From Candidatus Eisenbacteria bacterium (lineage in GTDB: Bacteria; Eisenbacteria; RBG-16-71-46), in NCBI GenBank assembly GCA_020847735.1, contig JADLBL010000008.1, forward strand, positions 1 to 64,000: DNA of 64,000 nt, given 5' to 3'. Every line of letters begins with the position of its first letter. Within the stretch, counting starts at the first letter, position 1. Shown piece after piece: positions 35,684-44,338 of this stretch. Under the pieces are notes generated by a model. It ran no database searches and was not told where the DNA came from. It saw nothing but the letters and a program-made list of their open reading frames with translations. A program made the position numbers and the translations under genes.

Positions 35684-37186
35684 ATGACGACCGATTCGAA
35701 TCGCCCATCCGCTTCCGCCGCGCTCGCCGCCCTCGCGCTTCCCACGTTCATGGCGTCGCTCGACACCGGGATCGCGAACGCCGCGTTGCCGACCCTCGCC
35801 CGCGCGTTCTCGGCCTCCTTCCCCGCCGTCCAGTGGATCGTCCTCGCCTACCTGCTCGCGATCACGACCACGGTCGCCGGCGCCGGACGCCTGGGCGACC
35901 GGCTCGGCCGGCGGCGGATGCTGATCGTCGGCGTCGCGCTCTTCACGCTCGCCTCGCTCGCCTGCGGCCTTGCGCCCGATCTCGGCTGGCTGCTCGTCGC
36001 GCGCGCCGGACAGGGAGTCGCCGCCGCGGTCATGATGGCGCTGAGCCTGGCGTTCGTGGGGGAGATCGTTCCGCCGGAACGGACCGGCCGCGCCATGGGC
36101 GTGCTCGGGACCCTGTCCGCGATCGGCACCGCGACCGGCCCATCGCTGGGCGGGCTGCTCATCGCCGGCTTCGGATGGCGGCCGATCTTCCTCGTCAACA
36201 TCCCCATGGGGTTGCTGACGCTCGGCCTCGTCCTGCGCCAACTGCCCGCCGATCGCACGCGGCCCGCGCGCGGCGGACTCGACCCGCTGGGCACGCTGCT
36301 GCTGGCCGCATCGCTCGGCGCCTACGCGCTCGCGATGACGCGGGAACGCGGAGCGATTGGCGTGCTGGCGCTGCTTCTCGTCGCGCTCGTCGGCGCCGCC
36401 GCGTTCGCGCTCGTGGAGAAGAAGGCCGCTTCGCCGCTCGTTCCACTCGAGCTGGCCCGTGACCGGGATCGCGTGACCGGACTGGCCACGAGCGCGGTCG
36501 TCTCGGCCGTACTTATGTCCACGCTCGTCGTGGGGCCTTTCTACCTCGCGCGAGCCCTCGGACTGCCGCCCGCGCTGGTCGGAGTCGTGCTCTCGGTCGG
36601 ACCGCTGGTGGCGGCCGCGAGCGGGCTTCCCGCGGGCCGGCTCGCCGACCTTCTCGGGGCCGCGCGCACGACCCGCATCGGGCTCGCGGGCATCGCGCTC
36701 GGCGCGGCCGCGCTGGCCGTGCTGCCCGCGCGGCTCGGCGTTCCCGGCTATCTCGCGCCGATCGCGCTCCTCACGGCCAGCTATGCGCTCTTTCAGACGT
36801 CGAACAACTCGCTCGTGCTCTCGGGCGTCGAGAAGGACCGGCGGGGCGTCGTCGCGGGGCTGCTGAGCCTCGCCCGAAATCTCGGACTCATCACCGGAGC
36901 TTCCGTGATGGGCTCGGTGTTCGCCCTGGGCGTCGGTCACGAAGGCGTCGCCACGGCGCCCCCCGAGGCCATCGCCGCCGGGATGCGGCTGACGTTCGCG
37001 ACGTCGGCGGCACTCGTCATCGCGGCTCTCGTGGCGGCGACCTCGTTCGGGCCGCGGCTGCGCTCACGCCACGGCCGCCCGGCACCCGCCCTCGCCCCCC
37101 GGCCTCAGGCCTGGGGCGAGGGGCTCGCGGCCCGGGAGGTCCGTCCAGCACGGCAAATCGCCCGCTCCAACCGGGAGGAAGGCTAG
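35684..37186 (+). CDS. MFS multidrug exporter, 14-helix DHA2-like
   Basis: 500 residues with 13-14 hydrophobic segments. Family marks: LPTFMASLDTGIANAALPTLA (motif D1, helix 1), GRLGDRLGRRRMLIVGVALF (motif A) and ARAGQGVAAAVMMALSLAF. The antiporter motif C is seen in GTLSAIGTATGPSLGGLLIAGFGWR. These proteins expel drugs or dyes in exchange for protons. The C-terminal 45 residues are a polar extension. ATG 35684 is preceded by TAGCTT six bases away and no ribosome site. LysR gene faces it; the small ORF and DUF2306 gene follow with 1-base and 4-base-overlap spacing, so all are likely one operon. Confidence 0.92.
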   Translation: MTTDSNRPSASAALAALALPTFMASLDTGIANAALPTLARAFSASFPAVQWIVLAYLLAITTTVAGAGRLGDRLGRRRMLIVGVALFTLASLACGLAPDLGWLLVARAGQGVAAAVMMALSLAFVGEIVPPERTGRAMGVLGTLSAIGTATGPSLGGLLIAGFGWRPIFLVNIPMGLLTLGLVLRQLPADRTRPARGGLDPLGTLLLAASLGAYALAMTRERGAIGVLALLLVALVGAAAFALVEKKAASPLVPLELARDRDRVTGLATSAVVSAVLMSTLVVGPFYLARALGLPPALVGVVLSVGPLVAAASGLPAGRLADLLGAARTTRIGLAGIALGAAALAVLPARLGVPGYLAPIALLTASYALFQTSNNSLVLSGVEKDRRGVVAGLLSLARNLGLITGASVMGSVFALGVGHEGVATAPPEAIAAGMRLTFATSAALVIAALVAATSFGPRLRSRHGRPAPALAPRPQAWGEGLAAREVRPARQIARSNREEG

Positions 37187-37187
37187 A

Positions 37188-37352
37188 ATGCTCCGCATGT
37201 TCGACGCACCGACCGCCGCTTCGTCCACTCCGTTCGTCCCCGTTTCGCGGGCGCTCGCGTTCGCGTTCGCCTGCTCACGGCGCTCCCTCGTCGCTGCGTC
37301 CCGCTCCGCGCGGGCCGACGCGCCAGCCGGGTTGCGACGGGTGTCGCGGTGA
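37188..37352 (+). CDS. Small ORF coupled to the DUF2306 gene
   Basis: 54 codons, starting one base after the MFS stop. GGAGG lies 9 bases before ATG 37188, a better ribosome site than the following gene has. Its TGA overlaps the GTG of the DUF2306 gene as GTGA, the classic form of translational coupling. The predicted peptide is Ala/Arg/Ser-rich (SRALAFAFACSRRSLVAASR) and matches no family I know. A TAGAAT element at 37184-37189 seven bases before an internal ATG (37197) could also start a separate leaderless message. Could be only a coupling leader rather than a functional peptide. Confidence 0.4.
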   Translation: MLRMFDAPTAASSTPFVPVSRALAFAFACSRRSLVAASRSARADAPAGLRRVSR

Positions 37353-38041
37353 GTGTGCGAGCCCTGGGCGTCGCCCGCCGCCCCGAGTGGACCATTCCCG
37401 CGGCGCTGATCCTGCTGAGCCTGGTGCCCGCGGTCGCCGGAACCAGCCGGCTCGTCGAGCTGGCGGGCGGCGCGCGGATCACCGAGGCCAACGCGCGATT
37501 CTTCGCGGCTCCGCTGCCGGTCGTGCTGCACGTGCTCTCGGTGATTCCGTACAGCCTCCTGGGCGCGTTCCAGTTCGCGCCCGGGCTGAGGCGGCGCCAT
37601 CGAGCCTGGCATCGCCGGGCCGGTGCGGTGCTCTTCGCTCTGGGCCTGACCGCCGCGCTTTCGGGGTTGTGGATGGCGCACTTCTACCCGTGGCCCGCTG
37701 GCGATGGCGTGGCCGTGTACGTCGAGCGGCTCGTGTTCGGCGTCGCGATGCTCGCGTCGCTGGTCCTTGCCGGGATCGCGATCGTGCGCCGCGATTTCGA
37801 GGCGCACGGCGCGTGGATGACGCGGGCGTACGCCATCGGCCTTGGCGCCGGCACGCAGGTTCTGACGCACCTGCCGTGGCTCCTGCTGGCGGGAAAGCCC
37901 GGCGAGGACGCGCGCGGCGTCCTGATGGGTGCCGGCTGGGTGATCAACGTGATCGTCGCCGAGTGGATCATTCACCGGCGTAGTCGCCGCTCAGGGCGGG
38001 CCGGCGGGCTCGCCGGAGGCAGGGTGGAACGATCGGGCTGA
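37349..38041 (+). CDS. DUF2306 family membrane protein
   Basis: 230 residues with about six to seven helices. DUF2306 features: VLHVLSVIPYSLLGAFQFAP, RRRHRAWHRRAGAVLFALGL (the H-R-x-x-G-R/H-x-x-G segment) and GAWMTRAYAIGLGAGTQVLTH. Function of the family is unknown; it is an integral membrane protein with conserved His. GTG 37349 has no ribosome site of its own and overlaps the stop of the small ORF upstream. It is downstream of an MFS exporter and may be co-regulated by LysR. Confidence 0.85.
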   Translation: MSVRALGVARRPEWTIPAALILLSLVPAVAGTSRLVELAGGARITEANARFFAAPLPVVLHVLSVIPYSLLGAFQFAPGLRRRHRAWHRRAGAVLFALGLTAALSGLWMAHFYPWPAGDGVAVYVERLVFGVAMLASLVLAGIAIVRRDFEAHGAWMTRAYAIGLGAGTQVLTHLPWLLLAGKPGEDARGVLMGAGWVINVIVAEWIIHRRSRRSGRAGGLAGGRVERSG

Positions 38042-38051
38042 CGGCGCGTCG

Positions 38052-38080
38052 CGCGGCGCGGCCTTCGCCGCCGCGCCGCG
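38052..38080. terminator. Bidirectional terminator
   Basis: CGCGGCGCGGC-CTTCGCC-GCCGCGCCGCG is a perfect 11-bp GC stem with a 7-base loop in the 43-base gap between the convergent DUF2306 and CphA-like genes. There is no T-run. Confidence 0.65.
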
Positions 38081-38084
38081 GCGA

Positions 38085-39830
38085 TCAGGCGACCACGGGC
38101 CCGGGAATCTCGCGCCCGGGCGCCCAGCCGGCGGCGGCGAGCCGGTCCATCAGCGCGATCACCTCGCCGCGCTGCGCGTGGGTCGTCAGCACGAGCAGAT
38201 CGCCCGCGCGCGCCCAGGCGAGCGCCGCGCGCACCGCCTCGATCTCGCCGGGCCAGTGCGAGAGGGCGGCCGCGGGCGCGCCGCAGCGCCGCAGTTCGGC
38301 CTCCAGCACGCTCGTGACCGCGCCGGGCTCGCGGCCGCGCAGGAAGCTCTCCATCTCCTTGAGGAAGACGTGCTGCGGTCCCATCGCCCACGCCGCGCGC
38401 GCGAGTTCGCGGATCGCCTCGTCGTCCCGGTCGCCCGCCTGCCCGATCACCAGTCCGCGCCGGGTGGCCGGCAGCGCGGCCGCGGTCTGCGCCAGCGCGG
38501 TCAGGCCGTGCGGGTTGTGCGCGAAGTCCACGATCACCGTGACGCCCGAAAGCCTCCAGACGTTCGCGCGCCCGGGATTGGAGCCCGCATCGCCGCCGAA
38601 GCCCTCGAGCCCCGCCCGGATCGCGGCCTCGGGCAGTCCGAGCGCCGCGGCCACGCCGATCACGCCGAGCGCGTTGGCCACGTTGTAGCGCGCCGCGCCG
38701 CCGAGCGCGATGGGCAGCGCGGCGACGGTGGTGATCGTGCGCCGCTCCCCGCCTGCCGCGTACACCAGCCGCTCGCCCGCGAGCAGGCACGCCCGGCCCC
38801 GGTTCGCGAGGTGTTCGCGCAGCAGCGGGTGGTCGTCGTTCAGGCTGAACCAGATCACGGGCGTGGCGAGGCGCCGGCCCCGCTCGGCCAGGCGCGGATC
38901 GTCGGCGTTGAGCACCACGGCGCCGCCGCGGGCGACCGCCTTCGCGACCACCAGTTTCACGTCCGCGAGCGCATCGAGGTCGAAGATCCCGTACTCGCCC
39001 AGGTGGTCGTTCGCCACGTTGGTGACCAGCGCCGCCCGCGCGTGCGGCAGCGCCAGGCCGCGCCGCAGGATGCCGCCGCGGGCGACCTCGAGCAGCGCGA
39101 GCTGCACGCGGCGGTCGCGCAGCACGGTGCGCGCGCCGTTGGGCCCAGAATAATCGCCGGTCGCGACCACCTCGTCGCCCACCGTCACCCGGTCGGTGCT
39201 CGTCACTCCGGCCACGAGGCCCGCGGCGCCCGCGATCGCGCCCAGCAGCCGCACGCTCGTCGTCTTGCCGTTGGTGCCGGTCACGAGCGCGGCCGGCACG
39301 TCCGAGACCTCCGCCCACGGGATGCGGTCGAGCAGTCCCTCCGACTCCTCGAGCGGCCAGGCGCGCGAGCCGCGGCCCAGCCCGACCGAGACGCGCTTGT
39401 CGTCCGAGAGCAGCGTGATCCCGCGCCGGGCGGCCTCGCGCCCGAGCGCCAGCAGCCAGGGTTTCCGTTCGGTCTCGACCGCCGCGCGCAGCCGCGTGAG
39501 CACCTCCTCCGGCGACTCGTCTCCTTCCTCCGGCGCCGGTCCTCCGAGCGCGCGCGAAGCCGCGTGCCACGCGGCTTCGTTCACCTCGGTCGCGGCGTAG
39601 AGCGTGTCGGCCGGGGCGGAGAACGCGAGGCTGAGTCCGCCCGCGTGCGCGCGAGCGGCGACCGCGGCGTCCGCCCATCCCAGCGCCCCGAGCAGCGCCG
39701 CGAGCCGGGAGCGCCATTCCCGGATCGCCCGTTCGGGGTCGGCGCCGTCGAGCGCGATCTCGAGGATCGCGCCGGGCGCGTCGAGGAGCAGGCTGGGACC
39801 GGTCAGGCGCCGGGAGTCGAGGATGCGCAT
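38085..39830 (-). CDS. CphA-like Mur-ligase protein lacking ATP-grasp
   Basis: 581 residues. Residues 1-30 (MRILDSRRLTGPSLLLDAPG) resemble the start of cyanophycin synthetase (M-[KR]-[IL]-L-[DE]-S-x-x-x-x-G-P-S). The Mur-ligase module begins at Walker-type GTNGKTTS (185-192) and includes YSGPNGARTVLRD, LEVARGGILRRGL, VTNVANDHLG, VVLNADDPRL, ARYNVANALG and VDFAHNPHGL. The roughly 220-residue ATP-grasp domain that in CphA adds aspartate is missing. It is too different from MurC-F or FolC to be either. Starts at ATG 39830; 27 bases separate it from the cphA stop upstream, so it is in the cphB-cphA operon. Probable role: assistance in, or primer modification for, cyanophycin synthesis (inference). 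Confidence 0.88.
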   Translation of the reverse strand: MRILDSRRLTGPSLLLDAPGAILEIALDGADPERAIREWRSRLAALLGALGWADAAVAARAHAGGLSLAFSAPADTLYAATEVNEAAWHAASRALGGPAPEEGDESPEEVLTRLRAAVETERKPWLLALGREAARRGITLLSDDKRVSVGLGRGSRAWPLEESEGLLDRIPWAEVSDVPAALVTGTNGKTTSVRLLGAIAGAAGLVAGVTSTDRVTVGDEVVATGDYSGPNGARTVLRDRRVQLALLEVARGGILRRGLALPHARAALVTNVANDHLGEYGIFDLDALADVKLVVAKAVARGGAVVLNADDPRLAERGRRLATPVIWFSLNDDHPLLREHLANRGRACLLAGERLVYAAGGERRTITTVAALPIALGGAARYNVANALGVIGVAAALGLPEAAIRAGLEGFGGDAGSNPGRANVWRLSGVTVIVDFAHNPHGLTALAQTAAALPATRRGLVIGQAGDRDDEAIRELARAAWAMGPQHVFLKEMESFLRGREPGAVTSVLEAELRRCGAPAAALSHWPGEIEAVRAALAWARAGDLLVLTTHAQRGEVIALMDRLAAAGWAPGREIPGPVVA

Positions 39831-39857
39831 GGAGTGCGGGCGGGCGCGACCGAAGCG

Positions 39858-42638
39858 TCAGTCCGTCGTCTCGGTCTCGCGCGCCAGGCGGACGCCGCGC
39901 TCGTCGCGGATCACCATGCCCTCGTCGAGATCGAGGTTGACCGCCGCCGGCGTCGCCGCCGCCGCAGGCGGGCCGTGGCCGTCGCTCCCGTCCGCGACGT
40001 GGAAGTGGACGACCTGTCCCCATGTCCGGGCGAGCTCGTCGGCGAAGATCAGCAGCAGGTCGCCCGGCCGCGCCATGCGCAGGCCCACGAGCACCGCCTG
40101 CTGCTCGTCGGGGATCGTCTCGATCTTCTGCGCCGGCACGCCCTCCTCGAGCAGCGCGGCGCGCAGCAGGCGCGGCACCTCGTCGGGCTTGCGGCCGCGC
40201 AGCCCGTCGTCGCGGCGGCAGATGTAGTGATCGAAGTGGCCCGCGGCCATGCGGCCGATCTCGGCGATGTCCTCGTCGCGCCGGTCGCCCGGGGCCGCGA
40301 GCACGCACAGGCGGCGTCCCCGCACCTCCATGCGATCCGTGAGATCGCACATGGCCCGGATCGCGGCGGCGTTGTGGCCGTAGTCCATGATGACCCGGAA
40401 CGGATGCCGGTCGTAGACGTTCGTGCGGCCGGGCGCCAGCTCGAAGGTGGTGTCGAAGGTGCGCAGGCCCTGGCGGATGTCCTCGACCTTGACCCCCATC
40501 GCGTAGGCGATCGCCGCCGCGAACATCGCGTTCTGCACGTTGTGGCGCGCGCGCCCGTCGAGCGTCGAGGGGATCTCGTGCGTCCACAGCACCGGCAGAT
40601 GCAGGCCGCGATCGAACAGCGTGATCATGTGGCCGTTGATGCCCTCCGCCAGCGCGCACGCGCGGCCGCCCGCCCGGATGTGCTCCTTCACGAGCGGGTA
40701 GTGGATCTGCTGGGTCACGTAGCACAGGTGCTTCGCCTGCGTGTGGTCCGCCATGCGCAGGCAGCGCTCATCGTCGGCGTTCAGCACCGCGGTCTCCTGC
40801 GCGACCTCGACGACGACCCGCTTGACCTCGGCGAGCTGGTCGAGCGTGTCCACGCCCTTGAGCCCCAGGTGGTCGCTCTGGATGTTGAGCACCGCGCCGA
40901 CCGTGCACTTCCGGTAGCCCAGGCCGCGCCGCAGGATGCCCCCGCGCGCGCTCTCGAGCACCGCGACGTCCACGCTCGGATCGCGCAGCACCATTCGCGC
41001 CGACAGCGGCCCGGTCATGTCGCCCTTCACGGTGAGCTGGCCGTTGATGTAAACGCCGTCCGTGGTCGTCAGGCCGACCGTGCGCCCGGCGAGCTTGAGG
41101 ACGTGCGCGACCATGCGCGCGGTCGTGGTCTTGCCGTTCGTCCCGGTGATGGTGGCGATCGGAATGCGCGCCGGCGTGCCGGGCGGAAAGAGCATGTCCA
41201 TCACCGGCCCCGCGACGTCCCGCGGCGTGCCCTCGCTGGGGGCGACGTGCATGCGGAAGCCCGGCGCCGCGTTCACCTCGCAGATCGCGCCGCCCACGTC
41301 CTTGTAGGACTGGCTGATGTCGGGCGAGATGAAATCCACTCCGCCGACGTCGAGCCCGATCGCCCGGATCGTGCGCACGGCCATCTCGACGTTGTCGGGG
41401 TGCACGATGTCGGTCACGTCCGTCGCGGTGCCGCCCGTGGACAGGTTGCCCGTGAGCCGCAGCGGGACCGCCTCGTCGCGCGGCGGAACGGTGTCGCGCG
41501 TGTAGCCGCGATCGGCGAGGCAGCGCTCGGCCTGCGCGTCGAGTTCGAGCCGGGTCAGCACCTTTTCGTGGCCGATGCCGCGGCGCGGGTCCTGGTTCGT
41601 GATCTCGACCAGCTGCGCGACCGTGTGAACGCCGTCGCCCACCACGCGTCCCGGGACGCGCTCGGCGACGGCGATGAGCTGGCCGTTCACGACCAGCATG
41701 CGGTAGTCGCGGCCGGCGACGAACGACTCGACGATCACCGCGCGGCTGATCTCGCGCGCCTGATGGAACGCCGCCCGCACGTGCGCGCCGTCGCGCAGGT
41801 CGAGCGCCACGCCGCGGCCGTGGTTGCCGTTGTAGGGCTTCACGACCACCGGGAAGCCCAGCTTCTGCGCCGCCGTCGCCGCCTCCTCCTCGCTGTAGAC
41901 GAGGCGCTGCTGCGGCACCGGCAGACCGAGCGTGGTGAGGATGCGGTTCGTCTCCTCCTTGTCGGAGGCGATCTCCACGGCGATGTGGCGCGTCTCGCTG
42001 GTGATGGTGGCCTGGATGCGGCGCTGGTAGCGCGCGTGGCCGAACTGGACCAGGCTCTGATTGTTGAGCCGGATGACCGGAATGTCGCGCTCCTCGGCGG
42101 CGCGCACGAGCGCCGCCGTGCTCGGCCCGAGCGCGCGACGCTGCGTGAAGCGGATGAACTCGTCGCGGGCGGCCGGGAACGCGAAGCCTTCCGGCAGCGC
42201 GCCTTCGGGCCGCAGCCCGGCCGGCACCAGCGAGTGGAGCAGCCGCATCGCGAGCTGGCCGGCCTCGAGCCCGACCTCGGCCTGCTCGTACTGATAGACC
42301 ACGTCGTAGGTGCCCGGGGCGCCGGCGTCGCGCGTCTTGCCGAAGGTGACCTTCGCGCCGGCCTCGTTCTGCAGCTCGATGGCGACGTGCTCGAGCACGT
42401 GCCCGAGCCACGTGCCCTCGTCCTCGGTCAGCCGCCGCACGAACCCGCCCGGCTCGCCGTACGAGCAGCCGTGCTCGCGCAGCCCCGGCAGGGCCGCGAG
42501 CAGCGCGTCAATGAAAGCCGGTCCGAGTCGCCGGGTGGGCCACTGCTCGAGCGCCCCCAGGTCGAGCGTCAGGCGGATGACCGGGAAGTGGGCGTAGATG
42601 CTCGGCCCGAGGTAGACGGACGAATCGAGGAGCTTCAT
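39858..42638 (-). CDS. cphA: Cyanophycin synthetase
   Basis: 926 residues. CphA makes multi-L-arginyl-poly-L-aspartate from Asp, Arg and ATP. The N-domain (1-160) starts MKLLDSSVYLGPSIYAHFPV. The ATP-grasp domain that adds Asp spans about 215-480 (LGFPVVVKPYNGNHGRGVAL, GRDYRMLVVNGQLIAVAER, ICEVNAAPGFRMHVAPSEG). The Mur-ligase-like domain that adds Arg starts at TITGTNGKTTTARM (about 496-509), with SARGGILRRGLGYRKC and VLNADDERCLRM, and ends with VIMDYGHNAAAIRAMCDL. Length is slightly above the usual 870-900 because of a Pro/Ala linker near the end. Start is ATG 42638, 11 bases after the cphB stop, so the genes are coupled. Confidence 0.97.
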   Translation of the reverse strand: MKLLDSSVYLGPSIYAHFPVIRLTLDLGALEQWPTRRLGPAFIDALLAALPGLREHGCSYGEPGGFVRRLTEDEGTWLGHVLEHVAIELQNEAGAKVTFGKTRDAGAPGTYDVVYQYEQAEVGLEAGQLAMRLLHSLVPAGLRPEGALPEGFAFPAARDEFIRFTQRRALGPSTAALVRAAEERDIPVIRLNNQSLVQFGHARYQRRIQATITSETRHIAVEIASDKEETNRILTTLGLPVPQQRLVYSEEEAATAAQKLGFPVVVKPYNGNHGRGVALDLRDGAHVRAAFHQAREISRAVIVESFVAGRDYRMLVVNGQLIAVAERVPGRVVGDGVHTVAQLVEITNQDPRRGIGHEKVLTRLELDAQAERCLADRGYTRDTVPPRDEAVPLRLTGNLSTGGTATDVTDIVHPDNVEMAVRTIRAIGLDVGGVDFISPDISQSYKDVGGAICEVNAAPGFRMHVAPSEGTPRDVAGPVMDMLFPPGTPARIPIATITGTNGKTTTARMVAHVLKLAGRTVGLTTTDGVYINGQLTVKGDMTGPLSARMVLRDPSVDVAVLESARGGILRRGLGYRKCTVGAVLNIQSDHLGLKGVDTLDQLAEVKRVVVEVAQETAVLNADDERCLRMADHTQAKHLCYVTQQIHYPLVKEHIRAGGRACALAEGINGHMITLFDRGLHLPVLWTHEIPSTLDGRARHNVQNAMFAAAIAYAMGVKVEDIRQGLRTFDTTFELAPGRTNVYDRHPFRVIMDYGHNAAAIRAMCDLTDRMEVRGRRLCVLAAPGDRRDEDIAEIGRMAAGHFDHYICRRDDGLRGRKPDEVPRLLRAALLEEGVPAQKIETIPDEQQAVLVGLRMARPGDLLLIFADELARTWGQVVHFHVADGSDGHGPPAAAATPAAVNLDLDEGMVIRDERGVRLARETETTD

Positions 42639-42649
42639 GGCCGCGAAGC

Positions 42650-43492
42650 TTACTCCTCCTCGACCTCGGAACGAATGGCCGTCGCCTTGCGCAGGTGAAG
42701 GTCGTACCGGGCACCGCTCAGCAGCACGTGGAGCTTGATCCCGACCATGCTGACCGGATCGCCCTGCTTGGCCTGGTCCATGGAGGAGTACTCCATGTCG
42801 GCCGGGTCCACGATCGTGACCGCGCCGCTGCCCACGACCTCGAGCGTGTCGTCCGGGCCGATGAACGCCGCCGTGTCCTCGTCGAGGCCCAGACCGTGAG
42901 CGAACGGGTTGTACGCCAGCGCCGTGAGCAGCCGCCCCAGCCGATCGCGCTGGCGGAAGTGCTGGTCCACCACCACCCGGTTCGTGAGCCCGAGCCCTGG
43001 CGCGAGCGACACCATGCCGGCGCGCGGCGTCGCGCCTTCCTCGCCGAAGGCGATCATGTGCTCGGAGAGGAACGCGGCGCCGGCGGATGTCCCCGCGACG
43101 TGCACGCCGCGCGCGTTCATCAGGCGCAGCGACTTCGCCACCGGCGTGCCCCCGAGCGTGGTGCCGAGCCGGAGCTGGCTGCCGCCGGTGAGGAAGACGC
43201 CGTTGGCCTTCTCGAGCACGGCCAGCTCCTCGGGATCCTCGCACTGTTTGCGGCTCTCGAACGGCAGCACCCAGACCTTCGCGGCCCTGAGCTCGCGGAA
43301 GAGCTCCTCGTAGCGGCGGCCGGTCGAGCGCAGCTCCGAGGCGGTCGGCAGGACGGCGATGTGCGCGTCGCGGCGGCCGCAGAGGCGGACGAAGCGCTTG
43401 AGGATCGCCTCGTCTCCGAGCTTGTCCTCGGCGCCGCCGATCGGAATGATGAAGCCACGCTGCTGGCCTTCGGGCACGCGGGAAGGGCTCAC
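42650..43492 (-). CDS. cphB: Cyanophycinase
   Basis: 280 residues. A serine peptidase of family S51 that cuts cyanophycin to beta-Asp-Arg dipeptides. The nucleophile is Ser136 in VAGTSAGAAFLSE, with IIPIGGAEDKLGDEAIL at the start, LTGGSQLRLG, and VVVDQHFRQRDRLGRLLTAL carrying the conserved Asp-Gln-His-Phe. GTG 43492 has AAGGAGGACGCGAC directly upstream and begins just before the conserved region. First gene of the cphB-cphA-CphA-like operon. Degradation products need an isoaspartyl dipeptidase, which I do not see in this window. Confidence 0.96.
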   Translation of the reverse strand: MSPSRVPEGQQRGFIIPIGGAEDKLGDEAILKRFVRLCGRRDAHIAVLPTASELRSTGRRYEELFRELRAAKVWVLPFESRKQCEDPEELAVLEKANGVFLTGGSQLRLGTTLGGTPVAKSLRLMNARGVHVAGTSAGAAFLSEHMIAFGEEGATPRAGMVSLAPGLGLTNRVVVDQHFRQRDRLGRLLTALAYNPFAHGLGLDEDTAAFIGPDDTLEVVGSGAVTIVDPADMEYSSMDQAKQGDPVSMVGIKLHVLLSGARYDLHLRKATAIRSEVEEE

Positions 43493-43798
43493 GTCGCGTC
43501 CTCCTTGACGCGGTTGTCGGTCGGGAAACGGGGGAAGTCGGGCACGGTGCTCCGCCGGTGCGAGGGATCGCCCCGCACGTCCTGGCGGGTCTGGCTGCGC
43601 GGGTGGTCCGCCTGCGGCGCGCCCGCGCGGCAGGAAGCCTAGCATGGCCCGACGGCGCGTTCGAACGCGACCGAGGTGCCTGGATGGCCGCGCGTGAGGC
43701 GGTCCGGAACGCAGCCCACACCGGGTCCGGAAGGCCCGCCCGATGCGCGCACCGCCTCGCCCACCGCGAGTGCGGTCCATCGGATAGGATGAAGCGAT
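43493..43798. other. Divergent intergenic region of the cph operon
   Basis: 306 bases between cphB and the DHFR-like gene. No gene seen. It must hold the cphB promoter. TAGGAT at 43785-43790 is a likely -10 for the DHFR-like gene, 8 bases from its ATG. No clear arginine-repressor box was found. Confidence 0.5.
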
Positions 43799-44329
43799 AT
43801 GGCCCGAATCGTGTTCGGAATGAACCAGTCCCTCGACGGCTATGTGGACCACACGGCGTTCGCGCCGGGCCCCGTGCTTTTCCGCCATTTCATCGGTGAG
43901 GCTCAGGCGCAGTCGGGATCCCTCTACGGCCGCCGGATGTACGAGATCATGCGCTACTGGGACGAGGATCACCCGGAGTGGAATGCCGACGAGCGCGCCT
44001 TCGCGGCCGCCTGGCGGAAACAGCCGAAGTGGGTCGTCTCGCGCACGCTCCAGTCGGTCGGTCCCAACGCCAGGCTCGTCGCCGACCCGCTCGAGCGGGC
44101 GGTCCGGGAGCTGAAGACCGGGCTCGAGGGCGAGATCGAAGTCGCCGGTCCATCCCTGGCGAACAGCCTCACCGATCTGGGCCTGATCGACGAGTACCGA
44201 ATCTACCTGCATCCCGTCGTGCTCGGTCACGGAAAGCCCTACTTCGCCGGACCACGCCCGCCGCTTCGCCTCGAGGCGCACGAACGCATGGACGAGTCGG
44301 TGATCCGCCTGACCTACGTTCCTGCCTGA
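43799..44329 (+). CDS. Dihydrofolate reductase family protein (RibD C-terminal type)
   Basis: 176 residues. Matches the bifunctional deaminase-reductase C-terminal family: MARIVFGMNQSLDGYVD, LYGRRMYEIMRYWDEDHPEW, WRKQPKWVVSRTLQSVGPNARLV, EIEVAGPSLANSLTDLGLIDEYRIYLHPVVLGHGKPYF. Such proteins bind NADPH and reduce pterin, flavin precursors or other small molecules; most of this YyaP/YwjB-like branch is uncharacterised. Begins ATG 43799; TAGGAT is 8 bases before it. Confidence 0.93.
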   Translation: MARIVFGMNQSLDGYVDHTAFAPGPVLFRHFIGEAQAQSGSLYGRRMYEIMRYWDEDHPEWNADERAFAAAWRKQPKWVVSRTLQSVGPNARLVADPLERAVRELKTGLEGEIEVAGPSLANSLTDLGLIDEYRIYLHPVVLGHGKPYFAGPRPPLRLEAHERMDESVIRLTYVPA

Positions 44330-44338
44330 GCGGGGCCC

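Noticed and set aside
38085-39830. Possible MurC-F or FolC assignment for the CphA-like protein
   Set aside because: The N-terminus and the S-G-P-N-G-A-R and G-G-I-L-R-R-G-L blocks match cyanophycin synthetase, and cphA and cphB are adjacent.
38178-42698. A 1506-codon open frame on the plus strand opposite cphA and the CphA-like gene
   Set aside because: It is a stop-free shadow caused by high GC; the translation is His/Arg/Val-rich with no motif, while the minus strand has clear families.
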